Source: Plumapathes pennacea (taxonomy: Eukaryota > Cnidaria > Anthozoa > Antipatharia > Myriopathidae). From it: DNA of 64,000 nt. Positions within the stretch are counted from its first letter, which is position 1. Each line of letters opens with the position of its first letter. Position numbers and translations under genes: made by a program. This document shows positions 21,701-33,700 of the stretch, in pieces. Below the pieces are notes generated by a model, which did not search any database, was not told the origin of the DNA, and saw nothing but the letters and a program-made list of their open reading frames with translations. The DNA lies in contig OZ038473.1 in NCBI GenBank assembly GCA_964036295.1, positions 12,352,501 to 12,416,500 of the forward strand, read 5' to 3'.

Positions 21701-24700
21701 TAAACGGCAGCCAGGTTTAAGAAGAGAGAAGTAAATCTCGGAAGCAGTTACAGCAAGTCGGATCGAAAGTCTTCACGGGATCGCTCATCGGTGGCACGCC
21801 AGGCCGGAAGCTCTTACAGCAAGTCCGACCGAAAGTCTTCCGGTTATTCAATAAATAATTGAAAACACGAATATGAGTTTTGTGTTTTGATTACCTACTC
21901 TCATACACAAATACATACTGCCAGCTGTCAGACAGTGGTTAATTAACCTTTTAATTTTGTTTTCAAAAGAATTGCTAATTTTTCAATTGAACGGATATAT
22001 CAATATATTTGATTTATTGACCGATATGCCCAATATATCAACTTATTCGGTTTATTGATCGATTTTGTCTATTTGCTAAATTTTCAATTTAATGGATATA
22101 TCAACCTATTGGATTTATTGACCGATATGCCTGATCGATAAATTTTCAATTGAGTGCAGTATCAACCTATTTTTGAAAAATTGAAAAATTGAAAAATTAT
22201 GGACTTTAATAAATTTCCACTGGTTTGCCGTGGTGTGGACTCTTATTTACCACGATTTACGTCATCACATGGTCAAAATGTTGTGGACTCCCGAGGCGCT
22301 TCGCCGAGTGAGTCGACAACTAATTTACCACAATATTTAGAAATATACAGGAAACTTTCGTTGTATTTCGCTGCAAAGCGTGACATGCTGGCGTCAGCAT
22401 CGTTGTCTGGACTCTTATTTACCACGGTAAATCGACCAATCAGAGAGCGAGAAACTAGTGTGTTGTGGTAAAAAGGCATATCGATAATTGAAGTATGATT
22501 GATATATCGGGCATATCGGTCAATTAATCAAATAGATTGATACTCCACTCAATTGAAAAATTATTGAATAGGCATATCGGTCAATAAATCCAATAGGTTG
22601 ATAAATCCATAGGATTTCGGATACATATGTATCCGATTTTATATACCGAAAGTAAAAGTTGACCATTTCTCATGCCTCTGGGCCCAGTTTTTCAAAGCAC
22701 GATTAGACTAATCCTGGATTAGGTCTAAACTTTCTTGTCATTTATAAGCCTGAAAACGTGAAAGTTTTGTCCACAACCACTTTCTTAATAACGTTTTAAG
22801 CTGGAACAAACTTACTAATCCATCTTCGAACAAAACTCTGCAGTTTATTGGGAGAGAGGTCGAGAGAAAGAATTTTGTTAATCCTGGATTAGCTTAATCG
22901 ACTTTCGAAAAACCGGGCCCAGAATAGGAAGACGTCTAGAAAAATCGCGCCCAACTGACCCAGCAGCGCGAAAGTCTCAATCGAAGGACGGCGAGTTGTA
23001 GAACCCCATGTATAGAATGCCTAAACGGTTTTCGTTTGACCAACCGTTCTTATAGACCCTTTAAACATCAAAAACCGTTTTTTATCATATACATACTGAG
23101 ACATACTCACGAAAAAGCCATATCGTAAAATTTCGTACGCAAATGAGTTCTAGCCAATGAGAGGCCGCGAACGACGCTTTTCACACGTGAAAAAAATCGT
23201 TCGTCCAATCACAAGCTGCGAACGACGATTTTTCACTACTTTTAAAGGGTTTCCCGGTCCCATCATAAATGTCTCAGTATGTATATAATAAACAGAAAAC
23301 ATCATGGAAAGTGCTTTGTACAGTTTTTATTCACTCGTTGTTTCGTATCATAAAACTCACTCGCTCGCAAAGCCTCGCTCGTTCGTTTTATGATACTTCA
23401 CAACTCGTGAATAAAAACCGTACGTGCGCACTTTCCATGAAGTAATCTCTATATACTAAATCGTCTTACCTGAAGCTTTAAGAGGGACACTTGTTGGGTA
23501 GACTCATCCTTACAACCCGTCATAGGGTTAGCTGCCCAATGATTCCGGCACGATGGAGCGTCCTCGTAATGATTTATGTTTGTCAGTTAAATAATTTATT
23601 TCCACCAGATCTTTGGCAATGGCTGGGAACTTCAATTCGAGCTCACAGTCAGTAGGCTCTATATTTCAGTAATATTGATATTTTGTAAATTTTATTGCTC
23701 TTCTTCATATAAGGCCGTGGCTGTTGGTATTGCCCTTCCTTGGAGAGAAGGCGGCGGACAATTAGACGTGAACGGCGCCGGCAGCTTTCCCTCTCAGAAC
23801 TTCAGACTGGCGTTTATAAGGATTCCCCTAAATGCCAAAGACCACACTATGCTACCGTGGTGCAAGAATCTCATGGATAATCTCATGGCATCTAAGACGA
23901 GGAAAATATGTTACGATGCTCAGTCGTTCATTCGCAGCCTGCTACAAACTGAATTATTTGACGCGAGGAAAGGTAACGAACGATTAATATACAAAAGCTG
24001 GACAACTCAATGTTATTGATATTTGTCATTATTAACTTAACATTATTACTCATTTGGTGTATGTTTCGAAAGTCGATGCCTATTTGGTGGTATTTGGTTC
24101 ATTGGCGCAAGCGACAAAACGCGTAGTTCAGTCTCTTCAGGGCGCTTTCCATTTGACCAAAAAAACCCGGAAATTCCGGGAAAAATCAAATTGAACCGCA
24201 AGTTTTCGGTAAGAAAGTTTCGGAAATTGTGGACAACCTCTCGAGGTTGTCCTCTTTTTTCGAAGATTCCGGAATGACCGATGGTCAAATGAAAAGCGCC
24301 CTCAGCCTGATTATATAGGGCGGTTAACTCCCGACCAAGCAGTTGAGGAGTTGGTTATAGTTTGAGTCAAACTCGTGGTGAGAAAGTAACTGGGACAACT
24401 TCCACTCAATCCTCACGAGCGTCTTCATTTCTCCTCCACAAGTTTATCTTAGCTGGACACTTCTTGACCCCAAAGTAGCGGCTTGGATGCTAGACCCTGA
24501 CCATCCTCCTAAGTCTTTTGTAGACTTGTTACAGTCGATGAACCTCTGCAGGGATGAGCAGGTATATGTACTTGCTATAATTGTTAAATAATAAGCTGTC
24601 TAAGCTCTGTAAAGCGAACACCTCGTAGGCGGACAGCATTGGTCCTTACCGATTTTCACTTGTTTCTCTTTAACCGAACTCTTTCCAAGGCGGAAACTAA

Positions 24701-27700
24701 ATGCTAGTCCCGAGAGTGTCCACAGTGTTCACTGTATTACTTTTAGCTTCAGCTTCGCAAGTCTTCAAATATTACTATTTACTATAATTGTTAAATAACT
24801 AATAGATAATATGATCCAAAGAAGCACAAGTTACAGTCAAGTCTCTCTAAAAAATAGATATACTGAATTTAAATATGTTCATGCTCCCTCAATCTACCAG
24901 AACTTCGATGATATGGACAGGCTCTTTTGTCAGGACATTGCTAAGTTGGGACCACTGATGATGGCTCTCTACAACAGACTCAAGGTATTTAATAACAACG
25001 TTTAAACCACGCGGACAATGGCCTGAACTAAACACAGACAAAGCACTGGTTTTGAACAATACGACGAAATGTGCATTTGTAAACTGACTAAGAGTGATAT
25101 CTCCATTGCCTTTTGTCCATTTTTCACAGGCAAACAACCTGTGGCAACTGTTTTCAGAACTGGAATCACAACTTTGTCCTATATTAGCAGGCAAGGCTGG
25201 TAGTTCGAACAATAACTTGTACTACTTTCCTGGAGGGGGGTAGTAAGGGAGGGGGGGGGGGCACTTGAATAATTCTTATAAGGGGAGACTTCGCCCAGGT
25301 TTTCAACCCCTTACGTACCCTTTCAAATACTATTCTGGGATCGAAATCGTGACCCCTTGATATTCAGTTAGTGAAACATTTGCAGTAGAATTTGGCTTTA
25401 ACTAACTTTATAAATAATTATCGTTCTTTTCATTTGTTAACGAATTTTGTCAATGTGTGAACAATGACAGGAATGGACACCCAAGAAATTGGAATCGATG
25501 TCCAAGTCCTGTTAGAGGCCAGCAATATCCTAAAGGTATGACATTATATACTGTATATTATTGATCCTTATCTCCAAGTTATGAATTGTCGATTTAAAGG
25601 CGAGAGGTATTAATGCACTAATAATATCTAACTTGTTGTTGTTGTTGTTGTTGTTGTTGTTTTTTTTGTTTTTTTTTTTTTTTCCTTAGAAGAAAGTAAA
25701 ACTCGCAGAAGCCGAGGCCCATAAGGTAACATTGTTTCTACAAAGTATCTTTGAACTTCCTGGAAATAGTATACCCGCTCTCGCAAGGAAGTTTAAATTA
25801 TTGTTACAATATCTCTCGACAGCTTGCAGGCCATCCCTTTCTCATCAACAGCCCTCAACAACTGAGACAGGTAAAAATCAACCTAATGTGCAAACCATCA
25901 TAGTTTCGTCTGAAGGAAAAGGCGCAGTGTTAGTTTTAATTCTGTGGTCAAACAGTCCAGGGTGGTGAGCCAGAATCTGTAATGAAAATTTGAACCAGGC
26001 CGCCGTTTGGTTCAATTCTTACAACCGGCAGTAGTGGTTTTTCATCCGGGGAGGCAACTCCAACGTTTTATCTCCTCCGATTTTGTATATTTCTACATGT
26101 ATTTCACTAGGTACCCGATTAGTCTACCACTACAGAGGAAAGTACGTCGAAACAAAGTTATTCACTTATGTTGAAGAAATTCCTCGGTCTCTGAGTCCAA
26201 CTCGAATGCAGAAAATAGGCATTTGAGCTAGTAAATGCTAGGAATCTGGCCTTCGACTTTGAAAGTATGTTTTAATCTTGGAGAAAACGCCAGCCAAGAT
26301 TGGAGTTTGTTGGGTTTAGATCCAGGCTCCTATAGGGTTAGATTCAACCCTGTTTTACGCGTAACGCATTTTCCAGGTGCTGTTTGACGAATTGAATCTG
26401 GATAAGAAATGTACCAAGAAATTGGCCAGGACAAGTACCATGAATCAGAAGTCTACTTCAGAGGCAGTGGTCAGTGTCTCTGTATAGCTATTTTTATTCG
26501 AAACATGTGGCTTCTACGATGCCCGCGTTTTCAGAGAAGTTTCACTCTGCTGGAAATAAAGCGCCTCGCCATAGCTTGGGACTCCCCCCCCCCTCTCCCC
26601 CCAGCCCCCTGTGGTCCGCACAGCTAGAGCATTTGTGAGCGAACTTTTTCTAGAGCTCAAGGTACTTTTACGACAGTTTTACTCATCTATTTCTCGTATT
26701 TTCAGTTGATACTACTCCAAGAGTTCCACCCCTTACCAAAGATCGTTCTTCAATATAGACACGTAAGTCATTAATTTACACTTGCGCACTTCGCGATTTG
26801 AAAAGTATATGAAATTGTTGGTCGAAAACAGAGCTCATGGGTCAGTTGTTTAAAACACAATTAAGCTAATCCTGGATTAGGTCTAAACTTTGCTGTCATT
26901 TTTGGGCCTGAAAATGAGATGGTTTTGCTCACAAAACGACTTCCTTAAAAGGTTTTGAAAAAGAACAAGTTTTAGGTGGTCTTTTATGTTTTTTTTTCTT
27001 TTCTCCGCCTATTCAAAATCCGTTTATACTTTGCGCAACGGAAGTGACGTCAAGAACGTATTTCTGCGGTGTCAAAGAACAAAGCTAATCGCCCGGTGGG
27101 GGAGGGGGGATATAGGTATGTGCCACCCCAAAGGGTATCGTTTTCAAGTATTTTTAGTCTGAAATAGGGTATCGATTTTGTCTTTTTGGTCTGGGATAGG
27201 TATGATTTTAACAGAAATATGTCGCCGCGGACAGTGCACGGCAAATGGAAGAAAACACAGGGCGGAAATCGTTGCAAAAGGACAAAAAAATCTCTAAACA
27301 AAGGTCTGAAATAGGGTATACATTTTTGAGTCAGGTCTGAAATAGGGTAAGGGTTTTCAGGACCGGGCGGCACACCCCCACCCAAAATTATAATGAGTGC
27401 CCCCCCCCCCCCCCCCCCCTGGAGCTAATCGTCTTGGTTTTCCCATTTGTTTCAGTTGGTAAAGTTAAAATCTACCTATTTTGACGGAATTCTGGCACAC
27501 GTCAAAGAGGTAACAGTTGATACTGAACGCGGAGAAACTATATACTCAGGGGCCGTATTCACCAAACTTGCGTACGAACAAATACGTTCGTAACTAAGAC
27601 TAATGCATCAGAACAATGACTTGCGCATACTATCTTGAGCGAGATAGTATGCGTAAGTCGAACTTACGATGCGTAAGTCATACTTAGGTACATTTTTGTT

Positions 27701-30700
27701 CGTACGCAAGTTTGGTGAGTACGGCCCCTGATCTCCTACTGTACAGTATACAGTATATACTATTTAACAATTATTCGCCGAAGTGGAGGTGAATAGTACT
27801 TGATATTCCGAGATTGAGGAGCCAATCAGAGCGCGCGAAAAGTATTATTCACTTATGTGGTATATACTAAACAGTTTTAACACTTTGTTTTGTCTACTTC
27901 AAGGGCTTTCTTCATACAAATTGGTAAGTTGTATCTTGTTCTCAGGTTATATGTACTTAAAAAATTTTTGAGCTCAAAGAAGCTTTTCAGGTGTTCTTTG
28001 CACAAAATCATGCAGTTTGATGCCCAAAACGACAAATGGAAAAAGTGCGGGTTAAACCTAGATTGTGTCTTTTAACAACCTGGTCCAGAAATATAATTCA
28101 AGGATTTGTAACTCCACCCAGGGAACAAACGGCAGCCGCTACCGGACGCTTGAGCTGTTCTAACCCTGTAAGTATAGTCTCGACCCACAGAAAGAGGACT
28201 GAATAAAAGATCGCAAATGTTATTCCTGGACTGACTTTTGTTTGTCTTAATAAGAACTTACAAGCTGTCCCAAAACAACCAATTGAAGTCTCAGGAATCA
28301 AGAAGAAGTACATAGTAGGTACGAGCACGAAATATCTCTCCTTTTAGTTAATACTGTTATAAAGAGTGGTGCCTAAAATCAGACGCACTACAAGTGCTTA
28401 TCGAAGAAGTTTGTACGCTTTTATTACACGGAGCCGCTTTCTGTTACTGACCGCCATGTCAATCAGCCGTAAATTATAGGGGAATTGCAGCAGAGAGAAC
28501 AAATATACTCATTAACTGTCGTTAATTGATCTCCCCGTCACTCATATACACTTTTCACTCTTCCGAACTTGTTTATAGTCAACTGCCTTGGTCGTGTAAG
28601 AACTGTTAAAAATGTCACTCTGGTGCATCCCTTCATCGTTACTAGAAGGGATGCATCAAACTGATCATCAGGTTATTAAGCCGTAAATTATAACAGGATC
28701 GCGGCTGAGGAATTAAATATAGGTCCTTTTGGTGCATCCCTTGTAGTGACTAGAAGGGATGCATCAAAGTCACTGTACTCTTAGAAAAGATCGTTTTGGT
28801 GCATCCCTTGTAGTGATCAGAAGGGAAGCATCAAACGTACCGTTCTCTGAAAAAAGAACGTTTTGGTGCATCCCTTGTAGTGACTAGAAGGGATGCATCA
28901 AACTGACCGCACTCTGACAAAAGGTCGTTTTGGTGCATCTCTTGTAGTGCATACCACGATTTCTGTAAGTATTCGAAGGGATGCATCAAAACGACCTATA
29001 CGTTAGCCAGCCTTCTATAGCGATATCACGGTTAAAAATTAAACTACAATACTTAATTATCGCAAATTTGACTCTCTATCGCCTATATACAGTTGTCATT
29101 CTGCTGCACCTCTTATAGATTCAACAATCTTAGCTATGCAAATCGTGTATGTTGAGGTCGTTTTTGTGTATCCCTTTTAGTGCGTACCACGATATCTGTA
29201 CGTACACGAAGGGATGCATCAAAACGACCTCTATGTTAACCAGCCTTCTATGGCGATATCACGGTTAAAAAATTAAACTGCAATACTTAATTATCGTGAA
29301 TTTTAGTCTCTATCGCTTATATACAGTTGTCATTCTGCTGGACGTCTTATAGGTTCAACAATTTTAGCTATGCAAATCATTTTTGATAAGGTCGTTTTGG
29401 TGCATCCCTTTTAGTGCGTTCCACGAGTTCTGTAAGTATTCGAAGGGATGCATCAAAGCGACCCTTATGTTAGGGAGCCTTCTATAGCAATATCACGGTT
29501 AAAAAATTAAACTACAATACTTAATTATCGCTAATGTGAGTCTCCATCGCTTCTATACAGTTGTCATTCTGCTGGACCTCTTACAGGTTCAACAATCTTA
29601 GCTATGCAAACCGTGTCTGTTGAGGTCGTCTTAGGGCATCCCTTTCGATGTGTACCACGATTTCTGTAAGTACTCGAAGGGATGCACCAAAACGACCTGT
29701 ATGTTAGCCAGCCTTAGTGACTAGAAGGGATGCATCAAACTGACCGTATTCTGAGAAAAGTTCAAAGTAGCGATAGAGAATCAAATTAGTGATAATTAAG
29801 TGTTACAGTTTGATTTCCTAACCGTGATATCGCTATAGAAGACTGCCTAACATAAGGGTCATTTTGATGCATCTCTTCGAATACTTACAGAAATCGTGGA
29901 ACGCACTAAAAGGGATGCACCAAAACGACCTTAGCAAAAATGATTTGCATAGCTGAGATTGTTGAACCTATAAGAAGTCCGGTAGAATGACAACTGTATA
30001 TAAGCGATAAAGAATCATATTAGCGATAATTAAGTATTGCAGTTTAAATTATTAACTGTGATATCGCTATAGAAGGCTGGCTAACATAAAGGTCGTTTTG
30101 ATGCATCTCTTCGAATACTTACAGAAATCGTGGTACGCACTAAAAGGGATGCACCAAAACGACCTTATCAAAAATGATTTGCATAGCTAAGATTGTTGAA
30201 CCTATAAGAAGTCCGGTAGAATGACAACTGTATATAAGCGATAGAGAGTCACATTAGCGATAATTAAGTGTTGTAGTTTGATTTCCTAACCGTGATATCG
30301 TTATAGAAGGCTGCCTAACATAAGGGTCGTTTTGATGCATCTCTTCGAATACTTACAGAAATCGTGGTACGCACTAAAAGGGATGCACCAAAACGACCTT
30401 ATCAAAAATGATTTGCATAGCTAAAATTGTTGAACGTATCAGACGTCCGGTAGAATGACAACTGTATATAAGCAATAGAGAGTCAAATTAGCGATAATTA
30501 AGTATTGCAGTTTAGATTTTTAATCGTGATACCGCTATCGTAGGCTGGCTAACATAAAGGTCGTTTTGATGCCTCTCTTCGAATACTTACAGAAATCGTA
30601 GTACGCACTAAAAGGGATGCACCAAAACGACCTTATCAAAAATTATTTGCATAGCTAAGATTGTTGAACCTATAAGAAGTCTGGTAGAATGACAATTGTA

Positions 30701-33700
30701 TATAAGCGATAGAGAGTCACATTAGCGATAATTAAGTGTTGTAGTTTGATTTCCTAACTGTGATATCGTTATAGAAGGCTGCCTAACATAAGGGTCGTTT
30801 TGATGCATCTCTTCGAATACTTACAGAAATCGTGGTACGCACTAAAAGGGATGCACCAAAACGACCTTATCAAAAATGATTTGCATAGCTAAAATTGTTG
30901 AAACTATAAGACGTCCGGTAGAATGACAACTGTATATAAGCGATAGAGAGTCAAATTAGCGATAATTAAGTATTGCAGTTTAGATTTTTAATCGTGATAT
31001 CGCTATCGTAGGCTGGCTAACATAAGGTCGTTTTGATGCATCTCTTCGAATACTTACAGATATCGTGGTACGCACTAAAAGGGATGCACCAAAACGATCT
31101 TATCAAAAATTATTTGCATAGCTAAAATTGTTGAACGTATAAGACTTCCGGTAGAATGACAACTGTATATAAGCGATAGAGAGTCAAATTAGCGATAATT
31201 AAGTATTGCAGTTTAATTCTTTAACCGTGATATTGCTATAGAAGGCTGGCTAACATAAAGGTCGTTTTGATGCATCCCTTCGTGTACTTACAGAAATCGT
31301 GGTATGCACTAGAAGGGATGCACCAAAACGACCTCATCATACACGATTTGCATAGCTAAAATTGTTGAACCTAAAATAAATGCGGGAAAATGAAAACTGT
31401 ATATAAGCGATAGAGAGTCAAATGACTCGAGTACAAATCAAGTCGCTTTGGGGCATCCCTTCTAGTCATTACAGGGGATGCACTAAAACGACCTCTTCTA
31501 AAAGTACGGCCAGTTTGATGCGTTCCTTCTAGTCACTACAAAGAGATTCATCAAAATGACCAGAGTACATATAAGGTCGTTTCGATGCATCCCTTCTAGT
31601 CACTACAAGGGATGCACCAAAACGACTCAGAGAACGGTAAGTTTGATGCATCCCTTGCTATTCAAATTATTTTTGATAAGGTCGTTTTGGTGCATCCCTT
31701 TTAGTGCGTACCACGTTTTCTGTATGTATTCGAAGGGATGCATCAAAACGACCTTTATGTTAGCCAGCCTTCTATAGCGATATCACGGTTAAAAATTAAA
31801 CTACAATACTTAAGTATCGCAAATTTGACTCTCTATCGCCTATATGCAGTTGTCATTCTGCTGGACCTCTTATAGGTTCAATAATCTTAGCTCTGCAAAT
31901 TGTGTATGTTCAGGTCGTCTTGGTGCATCCCTTATAGTGCGTACAACGATTTCTGTAAGTACTCGAAGGGATGCAGCAAAACGACCTTTATGTTAGCCAG
32001 CCTTAGTGACTAGAAGGGATGCATCAAACTAACTGTACTCTGACAAAAGGTCGTTTTGGAGCATCTCTTGTAATGACTAGGAGGGATGCATCAAACTGAC
32101 CTCACTCTGGGAAAAGGTCGTTTTAGTGCATCCTTTGTAATGACTAGAAGGGATGCATCAAACTGACCGCACTCTGGGAAAAAGTCGTTTTGGTGCATCC
32201 CTTCTAGTGACTAGAAGGGATGCATCAAACTGACCTCACTCTGGGAAAAGGTCGTTTTGGTGCATCCCTTGTAATTACTAGAAGGGATGCATCAAACTGA
32301 CCTCACTCTGGGAAAAGGTCGTTTTGGTGCATCCCTTGTAATTACTAGAAGGGATGCATCAAACTGACCTCACTCTGGGAAAAGGTCGTTTTGGTGCATC
32401 CCTTGTAATTACTAGAAGGGATGCATCAAACTGACCTCACTCTGGGAAAAGGTCGTTTTGGTGCATCCCTTGTAATTACTAGAAGGGATGCATCAAACTG
32501 ACCTCACTCTGGGAAAAGGTCGTTTTGGTGCATCCCTTGTAGTTACTAGAAGGGATGCATCAAACTGACCTCACTCTGGGAAAAGGTCGTTTTGGTGCAT
32601 CCCTTGTAATTACTAGAAGGGATGCATCAAACTGACCGTACGCTGACGAAAGGGCGTTTTGGTACATCCCTTGTAGTGACTAGAAGGGATGCATCAAACT
32701 AACTGTACTCTGACAAAAGGTCGTTTTGGAGCATCTCTTGTAGTGACTAGAAGGGATGCATCAAACTGACCGTACTCTGGAAAAAGGTCGTTTTGTTGCA
32801 ACCCTTGTAGTGACTAGAAGGGATGCGTCAAACTTACCGCACTCTGACAAAAGGTCGTTTTGGTGCATCCCTTGTAGTGACTAGAAGGGATGCATCAAAC
32901 TGACTGCACTCTGAGAAGAGGACGTTTTGGTGCATCTCTTGTAGTGCGTACCACGATATCTGTAAGTACACGAAGGGATGCATCAAAACGACCTTTACGT
33001 TAACCAGCCTTCTATGGCGATATCACGGTTAAAAAATTAAACTGCAATACTTAATTATCGTGAATTTCAGTCTGTATTGCTTATATACAGTTGTCATTCT
33101 GCTGGACGTCTTATAGGTTCAACAATTTTAGCTATGCAAATCATTTTTGATAAGGTCATTTTGGTGCATCCCTTTTAGTGCGTTCCACGAGTTCTGTAAG
33201 TATTCGAAGGGATGCATCAAAGCGACCCTTATGTTAGGGAGCCTTCTATAGCAATATCACAGTTAAAAAATTAAACTACAATACTTAATTATCGCTAATG
33301 TGACTCTCCATCGTTTCTATACAGTTGTCATTCTGCTGGACCTCTTACAGGTTCAACAATCTTAGCTATGCAAACCGTGTATGTTGAGGTCGTCTTAGGG
33401 CATCCCTTTTAGTGTGTACCACGATTTTTGTAAGTACTCGAAGGGACGCACCAAAACGACCTGTATGTTAGCCAACCTTAGTGAGTAGAAGGGATGCATC
33501 AAACTGACCGTATTCTGAGAAAAGGTCAAAGTAGCGGTAGAGAGTCAAATTAGTGATAATTAAGTGTTGCAGTTTGATTTCCTAACCGTGATATTGTTAT
33601 AGAAGGCTGCCTAACATAAGGGTCGTTTTGATGCATCTCTTCGAATACTTACAGAAATCGTGGTACGCAGTAAAAGGGATGCACCAAAACGACCTTATCA

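Larger units (their letters stand above)
20888..23713. other. POLN intron rich in small transposons
   Basis: 2.8 kb with no coding exon recognised. It holds the 33-bp minisatellite, a foldback element (21970-22612), a CTGGGCCC-ended MITE (22678-22922) and a hairpin MITE (23303-23438). Positions 20930-21010 resemble remnants seen also at 25240-25330 and 36905-37215. Confidence 0.6.

Noticed and set aside
28087-28121. Longer version of POLN exon 28122-28167 beginning after CCAG at 28088
   Set aside because: It would add residues without vertebrate counterpart and leaves a phase conflict; the 20-nt microexon solution fits phase and homology.
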